From assembly GCF_016808095.1 (NCBI RefSeq), contig NC_068976.1, forward strand, positions 21,980,371 to 22,044,370: a DNA stretch of 64,000 nt. The letters run 5' to 3'. The notes beneath the pieces are model-generated. The model had not been told where the DNA came from, ran no database searches, and worked only from the letters and a program-made list of their open reading frames with translations. This document shows positions 38,177 through 50,992 of the stretch, in pieces. The translations under genes were made by a program, and so were the position numbers. The DNA comes from Vigna angularis. Its lineage: Eukaryota; Streptophyta; Magnoliopsida; Fabales; Fabaceae. Numbering within the stretch: position 1 is the stretch's first letter; the number at the start of each line of letters is the position of its first letter.

Positions 38177-39983
38177 TGTAAGACCCGTATTTTAAGGACC
38201 GGTGGGGACATGGTGGTCACCCACCTTTTTCATTATTGGAGGTGCATTATTACTTACTGGAAGCTTAGCAAAGGGAGGGCCGACATTCATTTTCCAAACA
38301 CATTCTTTCTCTCTCTAAAACTTCATTCCAAAATTCTCTCGCTTCTCTCTAAGATTCCAGCACCTTGGACCGTGAAGGTGGCTTCTCCTTTTGCTGGACC
38401 AACTACGTCTTTAAGGTGTTGGACCGTTTCCTCCAAGTGCTACTGGTGCTGTTGCCGCTGTCCATCCAGCCAGGCAGTGACACCTCTTGCATGCTGCTAC
38501 TACTGTCCGTGAAACCAAATAAGACTGTGTGTTCTCTTCATTTTTGCAGCTCTCAAGCTTGCTAGATCTGTGAGTCAACTTCATTCTCAAGTAATTTGGT
38601 GCAGCATTTGAAAAAGGAAATCAACCTGTGATAAGAAGTGCACCGTTCCAGCTCCAAAACAATTCATGCGTGTTCTTTGGAATAAAAGAAGCAACGTCCT
38701 CTTCCTTCAGATGTCCCATGTGCACTTTCTTCAATTAATTTCTTGGACATGGGGAATAAAGTCGTGAGTGGTGTGTGTTTCTTGTAAACCAGTTTTGAAA
38801 TGAGTGATAAAGTGGGCCATAATGCTTTCTTCCAACAAAATAGTCACCTTATATTATATAAGTGGTGGCTCCCATTTTTATTCTAGCAATAATGGACATG
38901 CAAAAGTGTAGGGCCGTGTGCTATTTACACTTCAACAAATTCAACTTTTGCATTTAGGAGTCCTCCACGTGAGCTTTCAACCAATTGGTGGCCCCCTCAT
39001 TCCATCAAGCACGGTTTGCATACTCCAAAAAGAATGTTCCAATTAAATTCCAAAACATTGCTTGCTGCCGAAATGAATGGCCATGGGCCGTGTGGCTGTG
39101 AATCAAAAGCATAGAAGAGAGCCATGTGGGAGACCAGCCAGAGGAAGGGCACCCTTCCTTCCATTTCCAACCGTTCAAAGAGCACCCAAGGGAAGCAGCA
39201 CCAACTTCAGAAGTGCAGAGAGGAGGATTTGGGTTGGACATCTTGTGAGAGTGAAGCTGTTGCAGTAAGATCTGGGAGAGGAGGGGGAGAACTACTGAAG
39301 TTTCAAGGAGATCTTGATCTGCACGTCTGGAAGGAGATAGATCCCAAATTTACATGGAAGTCTTCAAGAGGTAAGGAGAGCTTGATTTATTTCATTGATT
39401 GTTGAGATATGTTGGCTTTGCTGCAAATATGTGAAAAATCTGGATGAAAAGGGGAGGGTTTTCTGGGTTTCTGGACTCTGGTGCGATTCTGCAGAATTTC
39501 TGCAGAATGCACGTTCGTCCAATTTTGGGGAATCAAAATTGGACGTTCGTCCCAACAGTGCTCGACCAAATAGTGGTCGGCCAATTTCTAAACGTTCGTC
39601 TAATTCTGGTGAAATTCGACGTTCGTCCAAATTACTGTGCGTTCGGTTTCTAACGAACGTCCGTGTTCGTCCGTCAAGTCTGTAAAAATGAGACGCTCGT
39701 CCAAACAGTGAATTATGAACGTTCGTCCTTAACTTAGTATCTTCGTGGAGTAATCTTGAACGTTCGGCCTTGGTCTCAAGACGAACGTCCGTAGGTTATA
39801 AAGAGCGTTCGGTCTTTTAGGATGTTTGATCTTATGCGCTCGTCCAAAGCGTCCAATGGTTTAGCGTTCGGCCTAAGTGATGGATCTTAGCGTTCGGCTC
39901 AGTAATTGAGCGTTCAGCCTTGTGATAATTATGAGCGTTCGGCTTTTGGGGTACAACGAGCGTTCGGTTTTTGAGTATAAGTA

Positions 39984-40083
39984 AGCGTTCGTCCTTGGTT
40001 AAGTGAGCGTTCGTCCTTGGTTAAGTGAGCGTTCGTCCTTGGTTAAGTGAGCGTTCGTCCTTGGTTAAGTGAGCGTTCGTCCA
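39984..40083. repeat. 22-bp tandem repeat in 5' LTR
   Basis: AGCGTTCGTCCTTGGTTAAG begins at 39984, 40006, 40028 and 40050, with a diverged fifth start at 40072. The same array is present in the 3' LTR at about 45576-45675. Confidence 0.92.
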
Positions 40084-40324
40084 ATGTTTTTAGGAGCGTT
40101 CGTCCTTGGTTTTTGGTAGCGTTCGTCCTTGGTTTTGTGAGCGCTCGACCTTGGTTCGGTGTTCATCGACAACGTTCGGCCTTTGATGAAGATTATTCCA
40201 GAACGTTCGCTCAGACAGTATCAGTGTTGGAAATAAAGTTCGGCAATAATGCATGAATCCGTGGGAGTATTTTGAAGCAATTATTGAGAATTGTTGGTTA
40301 TTTCCTTGATCCAATATTGGTTTA

Positions 40325-40576
40325 GTTATACATATTATTGAGAATATGTGTGACTTCGTGATTGAGCACGTTTATACTATTGGTTTAGTTATACATATTA
40401 TTGAGAATATATATGACTTCGTGATTGAGCACGTTTATACTATTGGTTTAGTTATACATATTATTGAGAATATGTGTGACTTCGTGATTGAGCACGTTTC
40501 TTCTACTTGTTTAGTTATACATATTATTGAGAATATGTATGACTTCGTGATTGAGCACGTTTATTCTGTTGGAGGT
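40325..40576. repeat. 63-bp tandem repeat, 4 copies, in 5' LTR
   Basis: GTTATACATATTATTGAGAA begins at 40325, 40388, 40451 and 40514, each followed by GACTTCGTGATTGAGCACG. The period is 21 codons, which produces a repetitive 119-aa open frame that is not evidence of a gene. The 3' LTR carries the same copies at 45917, 45980, 46043 and 46106. Confidence 0.93.
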
Positions 40577-42508
40577 GGTACATACACTATGTTATTTACT
40601 TGTAACTTCGTTGGTCTTTTTAGCATTTTTGCTAGTCTCACACGTGAGACGGAGATTCGAGTGTCACCTTCTTCTGCGCGAGGAGGTGAATGTCTCGCCC
40701 AATGACTTCGGCTCGTGTTGAGTATAGTGCATCGTTACGCGTAGTATCGATGTTTTTACTCGTTAGTCCTTGAGGAGTCGGGGAGATAGGTCTGAAGTCG
40801 CGATGGATGACGGCTCGGGTCGCCTGTTATTGAGAGCAGGTTATGACGACAAATTACAAGTAAACGACATCAGTTTATGAAAGACTAGTCTACAATATCA
40901 TGTGAGTCAATTTATCATGGGAATTGTTATAGTATAGGTAGTGGGTTTATAATGTGATAATTCTGGTTATTCATCTTGCATGTTGTGGCTGTGGTTTCTA
41001 ACTGTGATGGTCGTACGGATACGGGAGAGATGGTAGTGCAGATAAAGTTGGATTTGGAATACTTCGAGAGAGAGACGGGAAGTAAACCTTGTTGGGTCTA
41101 TAGGTAGTAACGAGCATTCTTACTAGTGACGTTCGGTCTTGGTGTTATTTATTTTCAAGTAGCGAGCGTTATTAGGCAACAGTTGATCTTGATGATTAGT
41201 GGATCTGAGGTAGCTAGCGTCCGATCTTAATTTGGTGACCTGAGGTTTAGTTTGATTACGTTCGGTCAGTACTGAGGTGTTCAGCAGAGTACTCTAGGCA
41301 TTTAAACCAGACTCAAGTGTTATTTATTATAGTGTTCTGTCTCGTAGTGATGGTTCTTAGGGAATGATCTTTATTGGTGATGTTGCTTTGAGGTTGTAAT
41401 CATTTACGGGGAGTGACCGACCTTGATATTCGTTGAGGTAATGATCGATTAATAAATAGTGATTAGTCGTGATGATGCATGATTCAGGTAGTGATCATTC
41501 ATAGGTAGTGCCCGGTTTGGATGACGCTTGTCTCAGATAAGGATTGTTAACAATTAGTGATTGTACGTAGGGAACATCCGGTCTCGATGAGGTTACCCTC
41601 AGATAGTGTTAAATCCAGTAAAGTGATCAATTAAGTGTTCGTCCGAATGGTACTTAATCTGTGGTGTGCGAGATTTGATCTTTGAGCAATCGTTTGAATA
41701 GTGTTCGAAATAATAGTAATTGTTCTAGTAGAGTACACTGTCTTAACGTGAAGTCTAAGTACTTGATCTTAATTAGCGTTTGATCTTTTGGTATTCGACC
41801 TAATGGTATTCGGTATAATAGCATTTGATGTTCAGTTTCGAGCTTAAGTGATCAATCTTAATGTTCGTGTAAACAGTATCCGATGTAATATAAGTTCGTT
41901 GTTTTATCGTTTGATTCAGTAATGATATGATATCTGGGTATGTATTGAGGTTGAGGGTACTGTAGTAGGATGTCTTGATCTGTGGTTGATTGTGGACATA
42001 TTGAGGGGACTAAGAATGAAATCACAAGTGGGGCACCTTCCGTTGATTTGCTCATCAACGTATCATCCAGATGAGGGTTTATTGTGTACTGGATTGATTA
42101 TTAGGTACTATGGGATGAGTGTCCAACAGGAATTATGGTACATTGGCATGAAGATGTCTGACTTAATTATTATATGATATTTGTATTGAAATAACTATGC
42201 TCGTTTTATAAATGATGTGTTTCAGGTTAGCTCACCCTTACTTTGCTTGTTTGTGCATGTGAATGCGATGATCGTATAATGTGTGATGTTATACGGGAGT
42301 AGTTGAAGGATTGTCACGTGATCCTGTACAAGTGGAGGAAAGGATGGAAGATCGAATTAGAAGGATTCAATGTTATCTTTGCAGTTGCGTCTGAGCTTAA
42401 AACTGATGTATAGATTTTAGTTGATGTTCGGGATGTTATGTATTATTATAATATTTAAGTTTTGAAATAATTTTTAATTTTGGGTGAATTTTTGGGATGT
42501 TACAGTAA

Positions 42509-42520
42509 TGGTATCAGAGC
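42509..42520 (+). other. Primer binding site of LARD element
   Basis: TGGTATCAGAGC, four bases after the 5' LTR end, is the standard plant retrotransposon site complementary to the 3' end of initiator tRNA-Met. Confidence 0.9.
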
Positions 42521-43759
42521 AGTTCATCCTTAGGATGACCTGTGTGTTGTGAGTTTGCCATGTCTTCTCTGTGAAGAATTGAGTGTAAATGGTATGATTT
42601 ACCACTTCCTCTGTGTCTATATAGTAAGGTGTGTATCTAACTAGATGTTTTGAGAACAGAAAACGTCTTGATAAGAGTAATGAGGGTGCACACTCATGAC
42701 TTTTACCATAGATGGTTTTCCTTTCTTAATTCTGAAGGTTAGAGTTAAGAAAGAGTTAGAGTTTTAGTGGTGTTTCCTGTAGTAATTCATGTCTTGTTCT
42801 TGCTTTCGTGGTGGTCTAATGTGCTCGATAGTAGTAGAGGAATACATGTTCAAGGACAACTTGAGTTGTATACCTTTATTAGAATTGGTTTAAGCCTTTT
42901 GGGACAAATTCTTGCTTCGAAAATAGGAGTTAAAAGACTTAAAGTTAAGCTTCGGAGGTGGAGTGAAGATATTGGAGTTTAGGAGTAAGGTTATGAGTGT
43001 TGAAAATTTCCAGAAATCAAGCCATAAGGTCATATGTTGTACTTTCGCAAGGAGTTCAGAGGCTAGATTAAGAGAAGCTTTGGATAAATATGGTTGTAAC
43101 AAGGTTGGAGAAATAAGTTGGGTTTAGAATATCAGTAATGTTAACAGTCAGAAGAAAAGGACGTGTTGGCAAGAAACTGGGTGACGCTGTGAGAGTTTGG
43201 TAACATGAACCTAGGTATTAGTGATGGTTGGAATCTGAATAAGAAAATGGTGGATGACCTAAAATTTAAATTAAGAATGGAATAGGAAATTCTATAGCAG
43301 ACTAGGGGAAATAAGTATCAAGAAAGGAAGTAGAAGGAGAAAATTTTGAGAAGTAGTTAGATAAGGCAAGACCTCCTGGAAAATGATAGTTTCTTCTTAG
43401 TGTTATCACCCATGGAAGCGACTCAAGCTTCAGATCTTGCGGCGAAGGAGAATTCGGAGTGTAAACTTCGTGGTCACGAATGACTTCTTTGATGTTTTCC
43501 TGAAAGAAGTTTATGGTTTCCTCCTTCACAAGAGCATGAAGATCATTTTAGGTAAGTGTTTGAGGTTGAGAGTATGCAAGCCAGAAAGGATTTGTCATTT
43601 GAAGTGCAACCAGTAAGGATCGAGGACGAACTGTTAAACGATTTAAGGTCATCTGGAATGGTATAACAAGCAACCACCTGAAGGTTAGAGGATGAGATGA
43701 GAGAAATTACCTCGACTAGTTCCGATAAGCTTAATTTTCGAGGACGAAAATTTTTGTTG
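42521..43759. other. LARD interior without coding domains
   Basis: No gag or pol motif is found in any frame; the longest frames are 70-75 aa and featureless. Scattered words near the end (GAGGACGAACTGTTAAACG, CGAGGACGAAAA) resemble the far 3' interior of gypsy elements, so this is probably a deleted remnant. Confidence 0.75.
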
Positions 43760-43769
43760 TTGGGGAGAA
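43760..43769 (+). other. Polypurine tract of LARD element
   Basis: TTGGGGAGAA directly precedes the TG start of the 3' LTR and is the expected plus-strand primer site. Confidence 0.85.
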
Positions 43770-46700
43770 TGTAAGACCCGTATTTTAAGGACCGGTGGGG
43801 ACATGGTGGTCACCCACCTTTTTCATTATTGGAGGTGCATTATTACTTACTGGAAGCTTAGCAAAGGGAGGGCCGACATTCATTTTCCAAACACATTCTT
43901 TCTCTCTCTAAAACTTCATTCCAAAATTCTCTCGCTTCTCTCTAAGATTCCAGCACCTTGGACCGTGAAGGTGGCTTCTCCTTTTGCTGGACCAACTACG
44001 TCTTTAAGGTGTTGGACCGTTTCCTCCAAGTGCTACTGGTGCTGTTGCCGCTGTCCATCCAGCCAGGCAGTGACACCTCTTGCATGCTGCTACTACTGTC
44101 CGTGAAACCAAATAAGACTGTGTGTTCTCTTCATTTTTGCAGCTCTCAAGCTTGCTAGATCTGTGAGTCAACTTCATTCTCAAGTAATTTGGTGCAGCAT
44201 TTGAAAAAGGAAATCAACCTGTGATAAGAAGTGCACCGTTCCAGCTCCAAAACAATTCATGCGTGTTCTTTGGAATAAAAGAAGCAACGTCCTCTTCCTT
44301 CAGATGTCCCATGTGCACTTTCTTCAATTAATTTCTTGGACATGGGGAATAAAGTCGTGAGTGGTGTGTGTTTCTTGTAAACCAGTTTTGAAATGAGTGA
44401 TAAAGTGGGCCATAATGCTTTCTTCCAACAAAATAGTCACCTTATATTATATAAGTGGTGGCTCCCATTTTTATTCTAGCAATAATGGACATGCAAAAGT
44501 GTAGGGCCGTGTGCTATTTACACTTCAACAAATTCAACTTTTGCATTTAGGAGTCCTCCACGTGAGCTTTCAACCAATTGGTGGCCCCCTCATTCCATCA
44601 AGCACGGTTTGCATACTCCAAAAAGAATGTTCCAATTAAATTCCAAAACATTGCTTGCTGCCGAAATGAATGGCCATGGCCGTGTGGCTGTGAATCAAAA
44701 GCATAGAAGAGAGCCATGTGGGAGACCAGCCAGAGGAAGGGCACCCTTCCTTCCATTTCCAACCGTTCAAAGAGCACCCAAGGGAAGCAGCACCAACTTC
44801 AGAAGTGCAGAGAGGAGGATTTGGGTTGGACATCTTGTGAGAGTGAAGCTGTTGCAGTAAGATCTGGGAGAGGAGGGGGAGAACTACTGAAGTTTCAAGG
44901 AGATCTTGATCTGCACGTCTGGAAGGAGATAGATCCCAAATTTACATGGAAGTCTTCAAGAGGTAAGGGGAGCTTGATTTATTTCATTGATTGTTGAGAT
45001 ATGTTGGCTTTGCTGCAAATATGTGAAAAATCTGGATGAAAAGGGGAGGGTTTTCTGGGTTTCTGGACTCTGGTGCGATTCTGCAGAATTTCTGCAGAAT
45101 GCACGTTCGTCCAATTTTGGGGAATCAAAATTGGACGTTCGTCCCAACAGTGCTCGACCAAATAGTGGTCGACCAATTTCTAAACGTTCGTCTAATTCTG
45201 GTGAAATTCGACGTTCGTCCAAATTACTGTGCGTTCGGTTTCTAACGAACGTCCGTGTTCGTCCGTCAAGTCTGTAAAAATGAGACGCTCGTCCAAACAG
45301 TGAATTATGAACGTTCGTCCTTAACTTAGTATCTTCGTGGAGTAATCTTGAACGTTCGGCCTTGGTCTCAAGACGAACGTCCGTAGGTTATAAAGAGCGT
45401 TCGGTCTTTTAGGATGTTTGATCTTATGCGCTCGTCCAAAGCGTCCAATGGTTTAGCGTTCGGCCTAAGTGATGGATCTTAGCGTTCGGCTCAGTAATTG
45501 AGCGTTCAGCCTTGTGATAATTATGAGCGTTCGGCTTTTGGGGTACAACGAGCGTTCGGTTTTTGAGTATAAGTAAGCGTTCGTCCTTGGTTAAGTGAGC
45601 GTTCGTCCTTGGTTAAGTGAGCGTTCGTCCTTGGTTAAGTGAGCGTTCGTCCTTGGTTAAGTGAGCGTTCGTCCAATGTTTTTAGGAGCGTTCGTCCTTG
45701 GTTTTTGGTAGCGTTCGTCCTTGGTTTTGTGAGCGCTCGACCTTGGTTCGGTGTTCATCGACAACGTTCGGCCTTTGATGAAGATTATTCCAGAACGTTC
45801 GCTCAGACAGCATCAGTGTTGGAAATAGCGTTCGGCAATAATGCATGAATCCGTGGGAGTATTTTGAAGCAATTATTGAGAATTGTTGGTTATTTCCTTG
45901 ATCCAATATTGGTTTAGTTATACATATTATTGAGAATATGTGTGACTTCGTGATTGAGCACGTTTATACTATTGGTTTAGTTATACATATTATTGAGAAT
46001 ATGTATGACTTCGTGATTGAACACGTTTATACTATTGGTTTAGTTATACATATTATTGAGAATATGTGTGACTTCGTGATTGAGCACGTTTCTTCTACTT
46101 GTTTAGTTATACATATTATTGAGAATATGTATGACTTCGTGATTGAGCACGTTTATTCTGTTGGAGGTGGTACATACACTATGTTATTTACTTGTAACTT
46201 CGTTGGTCTTTTTAGCATTTTTGCTAGTCTCACACGTGAGACGGAGATTCGAGTGTCACCTTCTTCTGCGCGAGGAGGTGAATGTCTCGCCCAATGACTT
46301 CGGCTCGTGTTGAGTATAGTGCATCGTTACGCGTAGTATCGATGTTTTTACTCGTTAGTCCTTGAGGAGTCGGGGAGATAGGTCTGAAGTCGCGATGGAT
46401 GACGGCTCGGGTCGCCTGTTATTGAGAGCAGGTTATGACGACAAATTACAAGTAAACGACATCAGTTTATGAAAGACTAGTCTACAATATCATGTGAGTC
46501 AATTTATCATGGGAATTGTTATAGTATAGGTAGTGGGTTTATAATGTGATAATTCTGGTTATTCATCTTGCATGTTGTGGCTGTGGTTTCTAACTGTGAT
46601 GGTCGTACGGATACGGGAGAGATGGTAGTGCAGATAAAGTTGGATTTGGAATACTTCGAGAGAGAGACGGGAAGTAAACCTTGTTGGGTCTATAGGTAGT

Positions 46701-48096
46701 AACGAGCATTCTTACTAGTGACGTTCGGTCTTGGTGTTATTTATTTTCAAGTAGCGAGCGTTATTAGGCAACAGTTGATCTTGATGATTAGTGGATCTGA
46801 GGTAGCTAGCGTCCGATCTTAATTTGGTGACCTGAGGTTTAGTTTGATTACGTTCGGTCAGTACTGAGGTGTTCAGCAGAGTACTCTAGGCATTTAAACC
46901 AGACTCAAGTGTTATTTATTATAGTGTTCTGTCTCGTAGTGATGGTTCTTAGGGAATGATCTTTATTGGTGATGTTGCTTTGAGGTTGTAATCATTTACG
47001 GGGAGTGACCGACCTTGATATTCGTTGAGGTAATGATCGATTAATAAATAGTGATTAGTCGTGATGATGCATGATTCAGGTAGTGATCATTCATAGGTAG
47101 TGCCCGGTTTGGATGACGCTTGTCTCAGATAAGGATTGTTAACAATTAGTGATTGTACGTAGGGAACATCCGGTCTCGATGAGGTTACCCTCAGATAGTG
47201 TTAAATCCAGTAAAGTGATCAATTAAGTGTTCGTCCGAATGGTACTTAATCTGTGGTGTGCGAGATTTGATCTTTGAGCAATCGTTTGAATAGTGTTCGA
47301 AATAATAGTAATTGTTCTAGTAGAGTACACTGTCTTAACGTGAAGTCTAAGTACTTGATCTTAATTAGCGTTTGATCTTTTGGTATTCGACCTAATGGTA
47401 TTCGGTATAATAGCATTTGATGTTCAGTTTCGAGCTTAAGTGATCAATCTTAATGTTCGTGTAAACAGTATCCGATGTAATATAAGTTCGTTGTTTTATC
47501 GTTTGATTCAGTAATGATATGATATCTGGGTATGTATTGAGGTTGAGGGTACTGTAGTAGGATGTCTTGATCTGTGGTTGATTGTGGACATATTGAGGGG
47601 ACTAAGAATGAAATCACAAGTGGGGCACCTTCCGTTGATTTGCTCATCAACGTATCATCCAGATGAGGGTTTATTGTGTACTGGATTGATTATTAGGTAC
47701 TATGGGATGAGTGTCCAACATGAATTATGGTACATTGGCATGAGGATGTCTGACTTAATTATTATATGATATTTGTATTGAAATAACTATGCTCGTTTTA
47801 TAAATGATGTGTTTCAGGTTAGCTCACCCTTACTTTGCTTGTTTGTGCATGTGAATGCGATGATCGTATAATGTGTGATGTTATACGGGAGTAGTTGAAG
47901 GATTGTCACGTGATCTTGTACAAGTGGAGGAAGAGATGGAAGATCGAATTAGAAGGATTCAATGTTATCTTTGCAGTTGCGTCTGAGCTTAAAACTGATG
48001 TATAGATTTTAGTTGATGTTCAGGATGTTATGTATTATTATAATATTTAAGTTTTGAAATAATTTTTAATTTTGGGTGAATTTTTGGGATGTTACA
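43770..48096 (+). repeat. 3' LTR of LARD element
   Basis: It is 4327 bp and almost identical to the 5' LTR, with the same ends. Differences seen by eye include a one-base deletion at the GGCCATGGCC word (near 44680), GGTAAGGGGAG for GGTAAGGAGAG (near 44968), ATAGCGTTCGGC for ATAAAGTTCGGC (near 45830) and a few transitions near 47720-48020. Confidence 0.93.
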
Positions 48097-48151
48097 CCAC
48101 TACTTCTAAATATTTTATGAAATTTTACATTTTAGGTATTGATATTCGTAT

Positions 48152-48186
<35 letters not shown>
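48097..48186. repeat. AT-rich ~200-bp repeat, second half of copy 3
   Basis: CCACTACTTCTAAATATTTT and GAAATTTTACATTTTAGG resume the repeat interrupted at 38176, ending in a TA run (48158-48186). This confirms the LTR element's insertion point. Confidence 0.8.
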
Positions 48187-48191
<5 letters not shown>

Positions 48192-49185
48192 CAAAAAAAA
48201 ATTATAAAAATATGTATATTTAATTTTATAATTATAATAGTAATTTTATTATTTTCATTATCATATAAGTATAAGTATAGCGCTTGTATTTTCAATTAAC
48301 ATTCGAACCTTTTTTTAATGTAAGAGAAACACATAAAAAGAATTTAGATGTTAAAATAAAAAATACAACACTCAAGTTGAAAACGTATTATTAATTATTT
48401 ATTATTTTCACACCTAACTGTATTTTTCATTTTATATTTAGTATTTTACCTTTTAAAATCTTTTTTATAAATATAAAAGTTAACTTTTTAATAACTAAAA
48501 TACGTTTAAAAGTAAATTATCAGCTCATATAAAGAATATGAAGAAAATGTTATTCTTAAAAATAATGTCTAGAGTTTAATTTATGACAATAAATTAATAT
48601 GACAAATAAATATCAATCAAATCAACTATGCCACACTCAAATTATAGAAGAATCAACAATATTGTCAACCTTTTTGAACTCGACCTCATATGCAGTGCAT
48701 TTAAGTTACAACTACTCTGCACAGTATTTGCGGAGAGTGAGGTGTCTCAACACAACATAATTAATTTATGTCGTTGAAAAATTCATTTTTGTAGCTGTCT
48801 TAACTTTCATAATAGATAACACTATAAAAATAAATAAAATAACTTCTCTTCCATTACTAATTATTTCCATCAAAGAATATCTCTTTCCATTCAATTTTTT
48901 CTCACCAAACAATATATTTTCCCCTAATTTCTTACATTTTTTTTTCTTTCACACTCTGTTTCTTTCATTTTTACCATACCAATCATAAGTATTGTGTAAC
49001 TATTGAATAATTTGATCGTTTCATTGGAAAAAATATACATCTTATATATTATTGGTCAACGAAATAGTTTTTTTTAATTTTTTTTTATAAAAATCATATA
49101 AAAGTATAAGTCTGTATTTTTGTAATCCTATTAGGGAATTTTATTCTTCAACTATTTTTAAGACACTGTACAATTTTTTAAGAAG

Positions 49186-49235
<50 letters not shown>

Positions 49236-49697
49236 AAAATTTAAAAGCTAATATACAATGCACTCAATAGTTTATTCTTAATGTTTTTCCTTAGCATATG
49301 TTTGTTTCAACTTATTCATCCATTCAAATACGTTATGATTCTCTTAATCTAAATGACATCACAATATATCCTTTTCATTTTTTAAAATTTATCCACTTAT
49401 TCTCAAATATTTTTGTCAATCCAAACACACCCTTAATGCTTACATGCCAAAGTTGAAGTTATCTAGTTTTGTTGGTCATGCACGAAAGGCAAATAATTTA
49501 ACAGTCCCTTCTTGTTCACACAACCACTTGGCAATTCTGTTTAATACTAAAATATTAAAGTAAGATATTTAACCAATACATAGATTACATTTTTTAATAA
49601 CAAATTAATAAGAACAGTTATAAAAATAGTTGTACGAAATAACAAGGGTAATATTATTAGACACGCATTCAGTTTTTCTTAGGCGAAAATATTGACT
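48187..49697. other. AT-rich intergenic DNA with (TA)n run
   Basis: No gene is recognised. A long TA dinucleotide run lies at about 49191-49231. The right end should include the promoter of the cystatin gene. Confidence 0.5.
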
Positions 49698-49704
49698 TAT
49701 AAAA
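49698..49704 (+). promoter_or_regulatory. TATA box of cystatin gene
   Basis: TATAAAA in ACTTATAAAACC lies 80 bp before the ATG, a usual distance allowing a purine-rich leader (GAGAGAAGAAGAGAAAG). A second AT-rich word ATATAAATATA at 49708 is an alternative. Confidence 0.5.
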
Positions 49705-49777
49705 CCATATAAATATATAAGAGTGATAGCAGGAACATCGTAGAGAGAAGAAGAGAAAGAAAAAAAAGAAAGAGAAA

Positions 49778-50568
49778 ATGGCAAATTTAGGTGGCCTTAC
49801 TGATATCGTTGGAGCTGAGAACAGCATCGATATCCAGAGTCTCGCTCGCTTTGCAGTTGATGACTACAACAAAAAACAGGTTTTCTTTTCTTCCTTTCAA
49901 GTCAACTTTGATTATTACAAGATCTTATGTATGTTTTATGCTATAATTTGGCATTAGATCATTCTGTCATGCGTATTTGACACGTAATCAAAGTGGTGTT
50001 TGATTCCTCGTACCTCATCATCCCCTTCTTGAATCTTGTTATGTCTGTCAGTTTTAGTGGTATTTCAAATAACACACAAAAGCTTAATCTTGTTGAATAT
50101 TAAAAATCTAAAATTTTGAATGTTTGGAAAGAGGGTGGATCCTACTTTCAAGAAATTTGAGATGTTCTAGAAGAGATTGAACTTGGGATCCCATATCAAG
50201 TTGTGTTTTTATTTTATATATACAAGTTGAAATTTTGTACCATACTAATTAAGCTATGACAGTTTTTAAGAGAAACTTGAATTGACTAACATAAAAAAGA
50301 CAACATTAATATTTTCAAGTATGTTGCGTTGTGTTTGTTTTATGGTGTTTAATCGGAGATGAAAAAGCAGAATGCAGTGGTGGAATTTGTGAGAGTGATA
50401 AGTGCAAAGCAGCAAGTGGTTGCAGGGATTTTGTACTACATAACGTTGGAGGCAAATGATGGTGAAACAAAAAAGGTGTACGAAACAAAGGTGTTGGAGA
50501 AGGCATGGTTGAACTTGAAGGAGGTGGAGGAATTCAAGCCAGTTGTTCTTAACCCTGTTTCGGTCTAG
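49778..50568 (+). CDS. Phytocystatin (cysteine protease inhibitor)
   Basis: Exon 1 (49778-49879, 34 codons) and exon 2 (50371-50568) join in phase 0 across a 491-bp GT-AG intron to give 99 aa. The N-terminal Gly-Gly (ANLGGL) is followed by the plant-specific LARFAV helix motif near residue 22. The inhibitory loop QVVAG is near residues 48-53, and the Trp hairpin is KAWLN near residue 78. These three parts form the wedge that enters the active cleft of papain-like proteases. There is no signal peptide, so a cytosolic place is likely; roles in protein turnover in seeds and defence against insects are known for the family. The intron position, just after the LARFAV helix, is the usual one. A GT after GGCCAG (50582) and TTTTCAG before 50683 suggest a possible intron in the 3' UTR. 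Confidence 0.95.
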
Positions 50569-50959
50569 CACTTCTTGGCCAGGTAATTTCACATCACAAA
50601 AATGGATTAGTTTCTTCAACTTTCTTTTGCCAAATTTTGTTGTATGTTGAATTTCTTGAATCTCTCTTTCATATTTTTTCAGGTTACAGAAAATTGCATC
50701 TTCTTAGCTTGTCCACAAGATTCTCCATATGTATTCAATAAACGTGGCTGTTATTCTTCAAAGGGGTGTGCATGTTAAGGAATCCTATTTCAATAATTAC
50801 TACAAATGGAAGTTATTGTTGATTATGTATTTGCGTGTGTTATATAAATGATTATATAGTTTAAAGTTTGTTTCTACAAGAATAATAACGTTATCATGAA
50901 TGATTTAATCACTGATTATATATTTATGTGTTGTTTTGTATAAAATAATTATAGTTTAT

Positions 50960-50992
<33 letters not shown>

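Larger units (their letters stand above)
38177..42504 (+). repeat. 5' LTR of LARD element
   Basis: It starts TGTAAGACCCGTATTTTAAG and ends TTTTTGGGATGTTACA, 4328 bp. It holds GCGTTCG-type words from about 39510 to 40240, a 22-bp and a 63-bp tandem repeat, and no recognised gene. The ORFs inside (up to 119 aa) arise from repeats in multiples of three. Confidence 0.93.
38177..48096 (+). mobile_element. Large non-autonomous LTR element (LARD-type, gypsy)
   Basis: Two LTRs of about 4.33 kb bound an interior of only 1265 bp. The five-base direct repeat CCACT flanks the element (38172-38176 and 48097-48101). A tRNA-Met type primer site lies 4 bp after the left LTR, and a purine tract lies directly before the right LTR. 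The interior contains no gag, protease, integrase or reverse transcriptase motif. Near its end CGAGGACGAAAATTTTTG precedes the purine tract, a word typical of the 3' interior of plant Ty3/gypsy chromoviruses, so the element probably depends on such a partner. About a dozen base differences were seen between the LTRs by eye, which marks a recent insertion. Confidence 0.92.

Noticed and set aside
40346..40705. A 119-aa frame in each long LTR
   Set aside because: It is produced by the 63-bp (21-codon) tandem repeat and has no domain.
42767..42982. Possible gag remnant in the LARD interior
   Set aside because: The 71-aa frame has no zinc knuckle or capsid motif and overlaps stop-rich sequence.
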